From Bacteroidota bacterium (GTDB lineage Bacteria > Bacteroidota > Bacteroidia > Sphingobacteriales > Sphingobacteriaceae): 33,969 bases of DNA. Of this stretch, positions 21,992 through 30,930 are shown one piece after another. The stretch is taken from assembly GCA_013288235.1 (NCBI GenBank), contig JABDCF010000037.1:1-33969 (forward strand). The letters are read 5' to 3'. Under the pieces are notes generated by a model that was not told where the DNA came from, did no database searches, and saw only the letters and a program-made list of their open reading frames with translations. The position numbers and the translations under genes were made by a program. Position 1 is the first letter of the stretch. Every line of letters starts with the position of its first letter.

Positions 21992-23722
21992 CTACTGCTT
22001 TTTATACGCCGCTATCCCGCTTTCTAAAAATTTTAAATAGCTCTCAACATTATAATCAGCTGGCGAAGGCTCTATTTCTTTTCCATTTTTATCGGTTAGC
22101 AAATTGCCATCGCTATCGAGCAAAACATAAAACGGCTGCGAGTTCGAGTTAAACCGTGAGGCCTCCAGGTCGCTCCATTTACCGCCCAATGTGGTTATCT
22201 TTTTTGTACTATATTCAGATATAAATTGCTCTTTAGGGTCTATATTTGTTTTATCATCGACAACCATTTGCAGCATTACAAAATCATTCCGCAAATGTGC
22301 AAAAACCCTCGGGTCAGTCCATACATTGGCTTCCATCTCACGGCAGTTTACACAGTTGAAGCCTGTAAAATCAATAAATATCGGTTTGTGTAATTCTTTC
22401 GATACCTGTAGCGCCTGGTCATAATCATACCATGGGTCAAGTCCTCGGGTTTTTATACGGTCATAAATCCCATCGTATTTTTTAACTTTTATGGATGATT
22501 GTTGTACCGCCGGCAAAGCCGCTCCGCCGCCGGGTGTAGCCGATAGGTCAAAATCCTGGGTCGCCATTGGCGGCAAAAAGGCGCTGATGGATTTTAGTGG
22601 TGCACCCCACAAACCGGGTATCATATAAATAACAAATGCAAAAACAATGATCGACAAAAAGGTACGCGGTATAGACAAGTAAGGCACATCGCTGTCGTGC
22701 GAAAATTTTATCTTGCCGATAAGGTACAAGCCTATCAATAAGCCGATAGCTATCCATAACGATAAAAATATCTCGCGGTCGAACCAGTTCCAATGGTAAG
22801 CCAGGTCTACATTTGATAAAAACTTAAGGGCAAAAGCAAGTTCAAGGAAACCAAGTACAACTTTTACACTATTAAGCCAGCCGCCTGATTTCGGCAAACT
22901 TTTTAATGCTGAAGGGAAAAAAGCGAAGGCCGTAAATGGCAGCGCCAATGCCAGCGAGAACCCGAGCATACCTACAGCAGGCCCGAGGCGGTCGCCCTTT
23001 GAGGCGGCGTCAACCAATAAGGTTCCTATTATTGGCCCGGTACACGAAAAAGATACCACTACAAGCGTTGACGCCATAAAAAATATCCCCGTCAGGCCGC
23101 CCTTATCAGCGTTAGCATCCAGTTTATTGGCGAGGGAACTTGGCAGTGTAATTTCAAAAGCACCCAAGAATGATATGCCAAAAACAACCAGCAACAAAAA
23201 GAAAAACATGTTGAATATGCCATTTGTAGCCAACGCATTTAATGCATCGGAACCAAAAATGATAGAGATCAGCATCCCAAGCGCTACATAAATTACGATG
23301 ATGGATAAGCCATATATAGCCGATTGCATTACTGCTTTACCCCTTGACCCGCTCTTTTTGGTAAAAAAGCTGACCGTTAATGGCAGCAAAGGATAAATAC
23401 AGGGCAAAATTACAGCTGTTAAACCGCCTAAAAGGCCGGCGATAAAAATTTCCCAAAGGCTCTTTGGCTTTTCCTTTGATAACTTGGCAGTTTTTAAAAC
23501 AGCAGATTTTGCTTTTTTAACGCTATCAAGGTGCTTCTTCCTTGCTGCCAGACTGTCGGCAGCAGTAGGGATGGTCGTAAATGCAACCCCGCTGCTCGAA
23601 ACGGTGTCTGCAGCTTTCTGTTGATAGGCTTTAGCCGTGCTTACACCTGTTAACAGTACAACAACCGATAGTAACAGGTATAACGATATTGTAACAGCGT
23701 TGCGCTTTTTGAAATATTTCAT
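21992..23722 (-). CDS. DsbD-like thiol:disulfide interchange protein (CcdA-type TM domain plus thioredoxin domain)
   Basis: 576 aa. A hydrophobic N-terminal segment and a Lys/Ala linker come first. The membrane domain (about residues 90-395, eight TM helices) contains the paired cysteines LPCIYPLLPLTVSFF and SFSCTGPIIGTLLVDAA. The C-terminal thioredoxin-like domain has FIDFTGFNCVNCREMEANVW (Cys457, Cys460). It transfers reducing power from cytoplasmic thioredoxin to periplasmic targets such as c-type cytochrome maturation. The N-terminal alpha domain of classical DsbD is not here but in the adjacent upstream gene, 13 nt away. The C-terminus resembles the thioredoxin part of 'cytochrome c biogenesis' annotated homologues. 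Confidence 0.92.
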   Translation of the reverse strand: MKYFKKRNAVTISLYLLLSVVVLLTGVSTAKAYQQKAADTVSSSGVAFTTIPTAADSLAARKKHLDSVKKAKSAVLKTAKLSKEKPKSLWEIFIAGLLGGLTAVILPCIYPLLPLTVSFFTKKSGSRGKAVMQSAIYGLSIIVIYVALGMLISIIFGSDALNALATNGIFNMFFFLLLVVFGISFLGAFEITLPSSLANKLDANADKGGLTGIFFMASTLVVVSFSCTGPIIGTLLVDAASKGDRLGPAVGMLGFSLALALPFTAFAFFPSALKSLPKSGGWLNSVKVVLGFLELAFALKFLSNVDLAYHWNWFDREIFLSLWIAIGLLIGLYLIGKIKFSHDSDVPYLSIPRTFLSIIVFAFVIYMIPGLWGAPLKSISAFLPPMATQDFDLSATPGGGAALPAVQQSSIKVKKYDGIYDRIKTRGLDPWYDYDQALQVSKELHKPIFIDFTGFNCVNCREMEANVWTDPRVFAHLRNDFVMLQMVVDDKTNIDPKEQFISEYSTKKITTLGGKWSDLEASRFNSNSQPFYVLLDSDGNLLTDKNGKEIEPSPADYNVESYLKFLESGIAAYKKQ

Positions 23723-23735
23723 TTTCAGCAGCCGG

Positions 23736-24188
23736 TTATTTACCTAATGGAATTGAAAATTCAACATCATCCGGTGGCAGACATTTTTTATCGTTGCAGG
23801 TCATGTATTCAAGTGAGCCTTTAACAACCGCAGCATTGGGAGATTTTATTTTTATTTTTTGTTGAAAAGTAACCGTTTTTTCAAAATAGCTAACATCCAT
23901 GCTAAACGATTTTTCAAATTTTGTTAAAGGAGTTGGCTCTGTAGTTTTACCATCCAAACCGTATTCTTTTGAGGGCGCAAAAGTAAACGAGGTTTTTATA
24001 GGGCCGCCATCCTTTACGTTAAGCGAGTATATATGCCAGCCATCCTGTATTGTCGCACGCAAAAACACAACAGCCTCGGTGCTGCTGATCCGTTTGGCCG
24101 CGTACGACCATTTTACGGGGGCTTCAATTTGTGCAAATGCGCCATAGCTTAGTAATAATACGGCCGCTACTAAAATTATTTTCTTCAT
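23736..24188 (-). CDS. DsbD N-terminal (alpha) domain-like secreted protein
   Basis: 150 aa with a signal peptide (MKKIILVAAVLLLSYGAFAQ). The mature part has the DsbD alpha-domain immunoglobulin-like fold pattern: PVKWSYAAKRISSTEAVVFL, ATIQDGWHIYSLN, then FEKTVTFQQKIKI, then GSLEYMTCNDKKCLPPDDVE, where the two cysteines (TCNDKKC) are the exchange pair. It is periplasmic and likely accepts electrons from the downstream membrane protein. It is a separate polypeptide here, whereas in E. coli DsbD both are fused; the tight operon supports joint function. Confidence 0.85.
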   Translation of the reverse strand: MKKIILVAAVLLLSYGAFAQIEAPVKWSYAAKRISSTEAVVFLRATIQDGWHIYSLNVKDGGPIKTSFTFAPSKEYGLDGKTTEPTPLTKFEKSFSMDVSYFEKTVTFQQKIKIKSPNAAVVKGSLEYMTCNDKKCLPPDDVEFSIPLGK

Positions 24189-24308
24189 ATGTCTTTTTAT
24201 TTGTCTTTTATTTCAATTAACCCAATATCCCTTTTTATTTATAATAGCCTCTCAAAAGTAGCGGCAGTTTCTGTTAACATTCTGAACCGCCGCTCATATG
24301 CGGCCGAC

Positions 24309-24339
24309 ACGGTTGTTTTTAACTATATTTAACAACCGT
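24309..24339 (-). terminator. hairpin downstream of birA (possible terminator without strong T-tract)
   Basis: ACGGTTGTT and AACAACCGT form a perfect 9-bp stem with a 13-nt AT-rich loop, 3 nt after the birA stop. The next minus-strand bases are not T-rich, so it may stabilise the mRNA 3' end rather than terminate transcription. Confidence 0.4.
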
Positions 24340-24342
24340 CCC

Positions 24343-25113
24343 CTAATGAACAAACTCAATTTCTTTCAGGCTAAACTCCAATTCTTCATTATTATTATTT
24401 TGCACTACCAGTAAGCCGTTATCCCTCACACCTCTAATTGTACCGTCAAAGGTAATATTTCCGGTTTTAAAGCTTTTACTTTCATTTAACCAATATAGTC
24501 GGGATAAATAGGTTTTCCTTACAAAAGCAACGTTCCCGGCTTTCAAATTCAAATACCAGGCTTCAATATTGCGGCAAATCTCGGATAATAATGTAATAAG
24601 ATCATAATCTGCATGTAAGATTTGCTTTAATGACCTCGCATTTGGCAAAGTCACCGGAAAACTTTCCTGGTTAATATTAAGCCCGATACCAATAACTGAA
24701 TTTTTTATCTGGCTACCCTGTACGATGTTCTCAATGAGCATTCCGCCAAGTTTATAATTTTCACAATAGATGTCATTCGGCCATTTTATTTTTAATTTCT
24801 CGCCCAATAAGGGCTCAAGGGCATCAAAAACACCGAGGCTAACGGCCCTTATTAAGTCGAATTGATTGGTTATTGATAAAAAATGAGGCTTTAGCAGGAT
24901 GCTGAATGTCAAATTTTTACCGGGTTCGGTATGCCAGCCATTTTGCTGCTGCCCGCGGCCCGCGTATTGGTTTTCTGCCATAATGACCGTACCTTCGGGC
25001 AATGGCTTGGAATTTGACAGTAATTCCTTTAGGAAATTGTTGGTAGAATCTACTTCTTTTAATGTTAGAAAATTTTGTCCAACAAATAACCCCGAAAATA
25101 TGTTATTTTGCAA
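24343..25113 (-). CDS. birA: biotin--[acetyl-CoA-carboxylase] ligase (monofunctional)
   Basis: Attaches biotin to the biotin carboxyl carrier protein via biotinyl-AMP. About 256 aa. The ligase core holds VDSTNNFLKELL, then NQYAGRGQQQNGW (biotinyl-adenylate loop), LTFSILLKP, KIKWPNDIY and KLGGMLIEN. No N-terminal helix-turn-helix is present, so it is not a biotin repressor. No ATG precedes the domain. I chose the TTG at 25113, giving (M)QNNIFSGLFVGQ, because homologues I recall begin this way; a TTG at 25134 would add seven residues. It is divergent from rsfS with a very short gap. Confidence 0.92.
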   Translation of the reverse strand: MQNNIFSGLFVGQNFLTLKEVDSTNNFLKELLSNSKPLPEGTVIMAENQYAGRGQQQNGWHTEPGKNLTFSILLKPHFLSITNQFDLIRAVSLGVFDALEPLLGEKLKIKWPNDIYCENYKLGGMLIENIVQGSQIKNSVIGIGLNINQESFPVTLPNARSLKQILHADYDLITLLSEICRNIEAWYLNLKAGNVAFVRKTYLSRLYWLNESKSFKTGNITFDGTIRGVRDNGLLVVQNNNNEELEFSLKEIEFVH

Positions 25114-25160
25114 AGTATAATAATTATAGATCAAGAATCGTTCAAAACTAATTCTTTTTG

Positions 25161-25535
25161 ATGGTAAAAAACAAAGCGTTAAGTGAATCCGCTTATATTT
25201 CTGAGTTAGCCATTCACGGCATCCAGGAAAAAAAAGGAAATGATATTATCAGGTTAGACCTTCGTAATATATTTAGTTCGGTGGCCGATTATTTTGTAGT
25301 CTGTCATGCCGAATCAACCACCCAGGTAAAAGCCATTGCCAATAGTATTGAAGAAGAAATTTTTAAAGCAACACAACAGGAACCCTGGCGAAAAGAGGGC
25401 CTGCAATACGGTGAATGGATACTGTTGGATTATGTAGATGTGGTTGTACACGTTTTCAGAACTGATAAACGTGAGTTTTATGGAATGGAAGACCTTTGGG
25501 GCGACGCAGAAATTAAATTATATAAAAGCGCTTAA
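25161..25535 (+). CDS. rsfS: ribosome silencing factor RsfS (Iojap)
   Basis: Binds L14 and blocks 30S-50S joining when nutrients are low. 124 aa from the ATG at 25161. Family motifs: GNDIIRLDLRNIFSSVADYF, VVCHAESTTQVKAIANSI, then EPWRKEGLQYGEWILLDYVD, then VVVHVFRTDKREFYGMEDLW. It is the last short gene before ftsH, an arrangement I recall as common in Bacteroidota (rsfS-ftsH). Confidence 0.96.
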   Translation: MVKNKALSESAYISELAIHGIQEKKGNDIIRLDLRNIFSSVADYFVVCHAESTTQVKAIANSIEEEIFKATQQEPWRKEGLQYGEWILLDYVDVVVHVFRTDKREFYGMEDLWGDAEIKLYKSA

Positions 25536-25582
25536 AATAATCGGTAACAAATGTGCCGGGGCAGGCGTCAATGTCGAAACCA

Positions 25583-25613
25583 TTTAAATGTTAATTAAAA
25601 GATTGTAAGTTTG
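25583..25613 (+). promoter_or_regulatory. candidate ftsH promoter
   Basis: TTTA (25583-25586), 19 nt, then TAAGTTTG (25606-25613) resembles the -33/-7 pair with one mismatch in the -33. It would give a leader of about 85 nt before the ftsH ATG. Confidence 0.4.
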
Positions 25614-25703
25614 AGTTCTTAAAGAATGAAACCATCATACGCTGTTAAAAAACAAATAACAGCTTGCGATAGCTTCATTACCGGGAACAAATAAAAAATA
25701 GTA

Positions 25704-27824
25704 ATGAAAGATAATAACTTGGAAAAACCAAAACCGCTCCGGAAAATACCGAATAAAAAAATTACGCCAAAACCGCCAAAACCAAATATTATGTGGTTTT
25801 ACGCCATTATTGTTGTAGTGCTGCTTGGCGTTGCGACATTAATGAATACCCCCACTACCAGCCAGATAACTTTTCAGCGGTTTGAGGAAGAAATGCTTAA
25901 ACAGCATGATGTACAAAAGGTTGTTGCTTACCGCAGCGGAGACCTTATTGTTGCCGATGTTTACATAAAGCCTGAAAGTTTGACTAAGCCGCAGTATCAT
26001 GATGCAAAAAAAGAGCACAGCCCTTTGAACCTGAGCAATGATGAAACGGGCCCTCAATATGCTTTTACTGCTGCTACTTATGATGGTTTAACCAAAGCAA
26101 TAAATGATGCCCAGGCAGGTGTTGCCGATGCAGACAAAGTACCGGTTTCTATCGAGGCGGGGCACGAAAGCCTGTTGTCGAACTGGTTTGTACAGTGTAT
26201 TATAATGGCTGTTTTACTGGTAGCCGTATGGCTATTTATTATGCGCCGCATGAGTGGTGGCGCTGGCGGTGGCCCCGGCGGCCAGATATTTAATATCGGC
26301 AAGTCAAAAGCCACATTATTTGATAAAGAAGCGCAGGTATCCGTAACGTTTAATGATGTGGCCGGCCTTGAAGAGGCCAAACAGGAGGTGATGGAAATTG
26401 TAGATTTTCTTAAAAATCCTAAAAAATATACTAACCTGGGTGGTAAAATACCAAAAGGGGCATTGCTTATCGGTGCCCCTGGTACCGGTAAAACCTTGCT
26501 TGCTAAAGCCGTAGCTGGCGAAGCACAGGTGCCCTTTTTCTCTTTATCAGGATCGGACTTTGTTGAAATGTTTGTTGGGGTAGGTGCATCACGCGTTCGT
26601 GACCTTTTCCGCCAGGCGAAAGACAAAGCTCCATGTATTATATTTATAGATGAAATTGACGCCATTGGCCGTGCCCGTGGTAAAAACAATATTGTAGGTG
26701 GTAATGATGAGCGCGAAAACACCCTGAACCAGTTACTGGTTGAAATGGATGGTTTTGGTACCGATTCGGGTATCATCATCCTTGCTGCAACTAACCGCCC
26801 TGATGTGCTGGACTCGGCACTACTTCGTCCCGGCCGTTTTGACAGGCAGGTATCTATTGATAAACCAGATTTGATTGGCCGCGAGCAAATATTTAAAGTG
26901 CATTTAAAACCCGTGAAACTTGCTGAAGGCGTTGATGCTAAAAAACTGTCAGCACAAACCCCTGGCTTTGCAGGCGCCGAAATTGCCAATGTTTGTAACG
27001 AAGCCGCCTTAATAGCAGCCCGTAAAAACAAGGAAGCTGTTGATATGCAGGATTTTCAGGATGCAATTGACCGTGTAATTGGCGGGTTGGAGAAAAAGAA
27101 CAAGATCATATCGCCCGAAGAAAAACGTATTGTTGCTTACCACGAAGCAGGCCATGCTATTGCAGGCTGGTTTTTGGAACATGCTGACCCGTTGGTTAAA
27201 GTATCCATCGTTCCCCGTGGCGTTGCTGCGTTGGGTTATGCACAATACCTGCCAAAAGAACAATTTTTGTACACCACCGAACAATTAATAGATGGTATGT
27301 GTATGACATTGGGCGGTCGTGTTGCTGAAGACATAACCTTCGGCAAAATATCAACCGGTGCGCAAAATGACCTGGAACGAATTACCAAACTTGCTTATGC
27401 TATGGTTACTATATATGGCATGAATGCAAAAGTTGGTAACGTATCCTTTAATGATACCCAGGGCGAATACCAGTTTAACAAACCATATTCTGAAAAAACA
27501 TCGGAACTGATAGATATGGAAGTTCGTAACCAGATAGCCGAAGTTTATGAAATGACCAAGAAATTGCTTATCGATAAACGCGAAGGCCTGATAAAACTGG
27601 CCGATAAGCTTTTGGAAAAAGAGATCCTGTTTCAATCAGACCTTGAAGAGATATTAGGTAAGCGTCCGTTTGAAAACCGTACAACTTATGATGAGTTTGT
27701 GAACGGCCCCGAAGCCGATCAGGAACCAGTTGCAAAAGCGCTGATACCCGAAGGTGTAGCCGATCATTCAGGTACTTTTGAAAGAAATCCTGAAGAAAAG
27801 GACATTAAAGGCGCGAAGAAATAA
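25704..27824 (+). CDS. ftsH: ATP-dependent zinc metalloprotease FtsH
   Basis: A membrane AAA+ protease degrading misfolded and regulatory proteins, hexameric, with both active domains cytoplasmic. 706 aa. TM1 is at about residues 30-48 and TM2 at about 157-178, enclosing a periplasmic domain. The AAA domain has the Walker A GAPGTGKT (from 257), Walker [12 protein letters not shown], the pore motif [10 protein letters not shown] and the second-region-of-homology [20 protein letters not shown]. The protease motif HEAGH begins at residue 480, with the third zinc ligand region [22 protein letters not shown]-terminal tail of about 60 residues is variable. The N-terminal 25 residues are unusually basic and Pro-rich ([20 protein letters not shown]). 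Confidence 0.98.
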   Translation: MKDNNLEKPKPLRKIPNKKITPKPPKPNIMWFYAIIVVVLLGVATLMNTPTTSQITFQRFEEEMLKQHDVQKVVAYRSGDLIVADVYIKPESLTKPQYHDAKKEHSPLNLSNDETGPQYAFTAATYDGLTKAINDAQAGVADADKVPVSIEAGHESLLSNWFVQCIIMAVLLVAVWLFIMRRMSGGAGGGPGGQIFNIGKSKATLFDKEAQVSVTFNDVAGLEEAKQEVMEIVDFLKNPKKYTNLGGKIPKGALLIGAPGTGKTLLAKAVAGEAQVPFFSLSGSDFVEMFVGVGASRVRDLFRQAKDKAPCIIFIDEIDAIGRARGKNNIVGGNDERENTLNQLLVEMDGFGTDSGIIILAATNRPDVLDSALLRPGRFDRQVSIDKPDLIGREQIFKVHLKPVKLAEGVDAKKLSAQTPGFAGAEIANVCNEAALIAARKNKEAVDMQDFQDAIDRVIGGLEKKNKIISPEEKRIVAYHEAGHAIAGWFLEHADPLVKVSIVPRGVAALGYAQYLPKEQFLYTTEQLIDGMCMTLGGRVAEDITFGKISTGAQNDLERITKLAYAMVTIYGMNAKVGNVSFNDTQGEYQFNKPYSEKTSELIDMEVRNQIAEVYEMTKKLLIDKREGLIKLADKLLEKEILFQSDLEEILGKRPFENRTTYDEFVNGPEADQEPVAKALIPEGVADHSGTFERNPEEKDIKGAKK

Positions 27825-27838
27825 TAATTTTAGCTTAA

Positions 27839-27940
27839 AGCTGATTTAAGCAGAAAGCTAAAAGACCAAAGCAAAAAGCTCTTAAGCTCCTTTGGACTTT
27901 TTGCTTTTTGCTTTTTGCTTTTAGCTTTTGGCTTTCAGCT
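27839..27940. repeat. imperfect long hairpin of AAAGC/GCTTT units between ftsH and LUD gene
   Basis: AAAGC-type runs (27839-27878) are followed by a long inverted series of GCTTTTTGCTTTTTGCTTTT (27890-27940). The arms are complementary with small bulges and the core has CCAAAG...CTTTGG. It is low-complexity and non-coding. It could terminate ftsH transcription before the LUD gene. Confidence 0.6.
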
Positions 27941-27946
27941 ATAACT

Positions 27947-28585
27947 ATGAGGGACATCACCACATCAAAGGAAAAACTGCTTAAAAAGATCCGCAAGGCA
28001 CTCCTCGAAAAAAGGGATAACCCCTATCCTAACCTTGAAGATTTACCACACTATGCCCCAAGTGATGAGGTACCTGAAGTGCTTTTTGCTGAACAATTTA
28101 CCGGCATATCAGGCCAGTTTGTTTTTTGTGAAGATGAGGTACAATTTATCGAAAACCTGCTTGAGCTTGCCGAAGAGCGTAAATGGCGCAAAATATATTG
28201 CTGGGAACCACCCCTACAGGAGATATTAACCCGTTTTGAATACCCATATTTTGAAACCGACAAGGATTTTGAGCAAGCCGACGTGGGCTTCACCCTTTGC
28301 GAAGCATTAATTGCACGTAATGGTAGTATTTTATTGTCAAACGGTAATATGGCAGGTCGTCGCTTAAGCATTTATCCGCCTGTACATATCGTATTAGCTT
28401 ATACCTCGCAAATGGTCATCGACCTTAAAGATGGTTTTAAACTGATAAAAAACAAATACGGCAGCAATCTGCCCTCAATGATCAGCAACGTTACCGGGCC
28501 GAGCCGTACTGCGGATATTGAAAAAACGCTTGTTTTGGGCGCTCACGGGCCTAAGGAGTTGTTTGTATTTTTGTTAGAAGGTTAA
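27947..28585 (+). CDS. LUD domain protein (LutC/YkgG-like)
   Basis: 212 aa, a single LUD domain. N-terminal helices (TTSKEKLLKKIRKALLEKRD) precede the core FVFCEDEVQFIENLLELAEE, CEALIARNGSILLSNGN and the C-terminal signature NVTGPSRTADIEKTLVLGAH, then GPKELFVFLL. LutC is one subunit of the LutABC L-lactate oxidation complex, but no lutA or lutB is nearby, so its role here is uncertain. The ATG at 27947 is preferred; an upstream in-frame start at 27908 would translate the repeat. Confidence 0.88.
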   Translation: MRDITTSKEKLLKKIRKALLEKRDNPYPNLEDLPHYAPSDEVPEVLFAEQFTGISGQFVFCEDEVQFIENLLELAEERKWRKIYCWEPPLQEILTRFEYPYFETDKDFEQADVGFTLCEALIARNGSILLSNGNMAGRRLSIYPPVHIVLAYTSQMVIDLKDGFKLIKNKYGSNLPSMISNVTGPSRTADIEKTLVLGAHGPKELFVFLLEG

Positions 28586-28586
28586 A

Positions 28587-28686
28587 TGTAGAGACGCAAT
28601 ATTTTGCGTCTCTGACCTGCAAATTACTCTTGCAAATCATTCGGGTTGCTTTAATAGCAGGAGGCGCAAAATATTGCGTCTCTACA
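28587..28686. repeat. inverted repeat with 26-nt self-palindromic arms (GAGACGCAA type)
   Basis: The left arm 28587-28612 and right arm 28661-28686 are reverse complements at 25 of 26 positions. Each arm is itself a hairpin (GAGACGCAA-TATT-TTGCGTCTC). It lies between two convergent genes and supplies the stop codon of the metallophosphoesterase gene (28682-28684). Similar TAGAGACGC...GCGTCTCTA repeats are, from memory, found in several phyla. It could act as a bidirectional terminator. Confidence 0.9.
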
Positions 28687-29770
28687 ATTTGAGATCGCCC
28701 AATTTACTTTCCTCAAGCACCAACCTTTCGCATTCTTTATTTGCGTTATATTGCCATTTTATCAGCCTGATACAGCCATTGGCCAATTCAATCCCTGTAA
28801 TATCTCCATCATCAAAACAGCAGCAGCCGCTGTTGAAATAGGTGTCCAGGTAGCCATTAAAGTCTGGCATTCTGTCGCCTTTATTTTCGCGGCCTTTTAT
28901 TTGCTTTTGCAATTCTTCAACCTGCGGCTTCTCGTTCGCTTTTTTAGCGCCTTCAAGTTCTTCGTATAATTTTTCGAGATGTGTTACAGATTTAAAAACC
29001 GGTTGATGGGTATGCCCGGTAATAAGCAGCATATTTTTACGCTTCGAGCTCCACTCATACATCATGCGGTTATGCGCAGTTTTTAACTGGTCGTTGTTAG
29101 CGGGCGTATTAGGGTTTATGCGCAGATAAGCCTGGAACGGCCCCCAAATATCCGACACAAACCATTTACTGAACCAATTGCCATCGCTTTGCAGGTCGCC
29201 CTGGTGGCCATGCGTCATGTAAATTTCCAGTGGTTTTTTATTTACCGTGGTTTTAAGTACAACGCCCTCATAAATGGATACTTTTTGACCGTAAATTTTT
29301 TGCAGATTAAAAGCTGCCAGCGGATCATTATCCCAATAAAGATCGTGGTTACCAAATATTTTAATGAAGGCTTTACGTTTTAAAAACTTTTCCTCTATCT
29401 CAAAAGTGGCTTTATTGTGGCGCTTTACCGTGATCAGCAGGTTTTCCCAAAGTTCTTCGCTATCGCCCAGGTTGATATAAAAAAACCTGTTTTTGTAGTA
29501 ATAGTCCAGCGCTGCTATATAATTTTTCTCAGCAAGGGCAAAAACATCTGCACCGTCCCTTGCACCTTTATGCTGATCGGACAGTATAATAAACTTATCC
29601 TTATGTGCGTCAAAAGGCAAAACCAATCCCTTTTTACCCGGGTTAGTTGTAATTTGAAGATAAAGGCCGTTTAATGCCTTATCTACTCTTTTTCTATCCG
29701 GCCTTGATGAAAGTTTATCTGCCAGCTTTACAACAGGCTTGTTCAGTAGCCTTTGGAGAAATTGACGCAT
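28682..29770 (-). CDS. calcineurin-like metallophosphoesterase
   Basis: 362 aa with all metal-binding motifs of the superfamily in order: DxH in ILSDQHKGARDG, GD in NLGDSEELWEN, GNHD in KIFGNHDLYWDN, GHQGD with its preceding His in MTHGHQGDLQ, and GHTH in LITGHTHQP. Charged insertions (EKLYEELEGAKKANEKPQVE, then EELQKQIKG) form a probable helical hairpin. The N-terminus (residues 1-55) is basic and atypical. The substrate is unknown (phosphodiester, nucleotide or lipid-A-type substrates are possible). The last codons run into the GAGACGC repeat. Confidence 0.92.
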   Translation of the reverse strand: MRQFLQRLLNKPVVKLADKLSSRPDRKRVDKALNGLYLQITTNPGKKGLVLPFDAHKDKFIILSDQHKGARDGADVFALAEKNYIAALDYYYKNRFFYINLGDSEELWENLLITVKRHNKATFEIEEKFLKRKAFIKIFGNHDLYWDNDPLAAFNLQKIYGQKVSIYEGVVLKTTVNKKPLEIYMTHGHQGDLQSDGNWFSKWFVSDIWGPFQAYLRINPNTPANNDQLKTAHNRMMYEWSSKRKNMLLITGHTHQPVFKSVTHLEKLYEELEGAKKANEKPQVEELQKQIKGRENKGDRMPDFNGYLDTYFNSGCCCFDDGDITGIELANGCIRLIKWQYNANKECERLVLEESKLGDLKL

Positions 29771-29806
29771 ATGCAGTAAACATAAGCAAACGCTATTTGT
29801 GTTGGT

Positions 29807-29834
29807 GTTTTAACGGTATAAATACCGTTAAAAC
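29807..29834. promoter_or_regulatory. 28-nt perfect palindrome upstream of the signalling unit (candidate operator)
   Basis: GTTTTAACGGTA and TACCGTTAAAAC are 12-bp perfect arms around TAAA. A third half-site ACGGTAT follows at 29835-29841. It sits in a 134-nt gap between divergent genes, which argues for an operator rather than a terminator. The cognate regulator is not known. Confidence 0.5.
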
Positions 29835-29904
29835 ACGGTATAACTTATGTTCTTAATATCGTATAATTGGATAATTATTAATTTAAACCCTAATCAAATA
29901 AACT

Positions 29905-30264
29905 ATGGCTTCAATCATTGATCCTGTATTGGCTAAGAGCTTAATAAAGGAGTATCAGCAACAAAACGCGGCGGCAGGCGGTCCTGGCCTGTTAACCCCG
30001 ACTAAACAGCCTATAAATGGTTATTTTATTGACCGGCAAAGTTTAGAGACATTGCTTAGTAATCCAAATGTGGCAGGTATAAGCTTACATTTTGCCAAGC
30101 ATCCTGATTTCGCAGGAAAACAAGACAATGTTTTTACATTAGCTTTTGCCGGGGCCGAGCCAAACACGAACACAGCAGCAGGGACAACATCGTCTTATGT
30201 GTGTACCGGTCCTATTTTTGATAATATACTCCCTTGCCCACCGAATTGTACCGATCTGGGGTAG
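29905..30264 (+). CDS. unknown 119-aa protein with Cys/Pro-rich C-terminus
   Basis: Not recognised. It starts MASIIDPVLAKSLIKEYQQQ, an amphipathic helix. A Gly/Ala turn and a compact mixed region follow (INGYFIDRQSLETLLSNPNV; GISLHFAKHPDFAGKQDNVF). It ends with SYVCTGPIFDNILPCPPNCT, which carries three cysteines (CxnC and CPPNC). There is no signal peptide or transmembrane segment. It is 15 nt upstream of the 7-TM gene and codes in the same direction as the kinase and regulator. It could be a ligand, an adaptor or a precursor peptide; none of these is established. Confidence 0.75.
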   Translation: MASIIDPVLAKSLIKEYQQQNAAAGGPGLLTPTKQPINGYFIDRQSLETLLSNPNVAGISLHFAKHPDFAGKQDNVFTLAFAGAEPNTNTAAGTTSSYVCTGPIFDNILPCPPNCTDLG

Positions 30265-30279
30265 TTTAACAAGTTTTAA

Positions 30280-30930
30280 ATGTCAAACTATATAATATCT
30301 TACTTTATATTACTTTTAATCGTTTCGGTTATCGGGGTGGTACGCTATAAAAAGCTTACCACTCCGTTTAAAATACTTAGTGTATTAATAATTCTTACAC
30401 TGCTGTTAGAGATTACATCAGAAATTTGTGCTAAAAAATATAAAAACAATCTCCCTGTATCACATTTTACCGTACTTAGTGAATATATATTTTTGTCATT
30501 AACATATTATTTTATTTTTAAAAATAAGGCCATAAGAACTTCAATTAAAATCATAATGTTAATATTTATAATATTATTTTTTGTTAATGCTATATTTATT
30601 CAACCTTACCACAGTGCTTTTCCGTCAAATATGTATACTCTCGAAGAAATAATTTATGCTATATTTTCATTAATGCTTTTTAAGCAGATGCTTTTATATC
30701 CGTTGCCGGTAAATATTATAAAACAAAGTGTTTTTTGGTTTAATACGTCAATATTATTTTATTCGACAACAATGTTCTTTAATTTTGGCCTTATAAATTA
30801 CTATATAAAACATCACCTTAATGACCAGGTTATATTTGATTTCATTGCTGGCATCAACATGATATTTTATCTATTAATAGGAATCTCTATATTTATAGAT
30901 AACAAACAAACTTCCACCAATAATGGATGA
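30280..30930 (+). CDS. 7-TM integral membrane protein, unknown function
   Basis: 216 aa, strongly AT-rich and hydrophobic. About seven helices can be drawn (residues about 4-20, 31-48, 60-80, 86-106, 119-138, 150-172 and 186-207), with an N-out or N-in topology not decidable. Polar residues recur inside helices (ITSEIC, LSEYIF, LEEIIY, DFIAGIN), as in ligand- or light-sensing 7-TM proteins. No lysine for retinal or other hallmark is evident. Its stop overlaps the kinase start by 8 nt. Since the kinase has no extracytoplasmic sensor domain, this protein is a candidate sensor module. The function is inferred from context only. Confidence 0.75.
   Translation: MSNYIISYFILLLIVSVIGVVRYKKLTTPFKILSVLIILTLLLEITSEICAKKYKNNLPVSHFTVLSEYIFLSLTYYFIFKNKAIRTSIKIIMLIFIILFFVNAIFIQPYHSAFPSNMYTLEEIIYAIFSLMLFKQMLLYPLPVNIIKQSVFWFNTSILFYSTTMFFNFGLINYYIKHHLNDQVIFDFIAGINMIFYLLIGISIFIDNKQTSTNNG

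Noticed and set aside
26078..27031. 317-codon open frame antisense to ftsH
   Set aside because: It mirrors the well-conserved ftsH frame; the product is Ser/Pro/Ala-rich with no domain, and opposite-strand frames of this length are expected in such genes.
28587..28686. classical insertion sequence
   Set aside because: Only 100 nt long with no transposase; the arms are self-complementary hairpins, so it fits a REP/MITE-type repeat instead.
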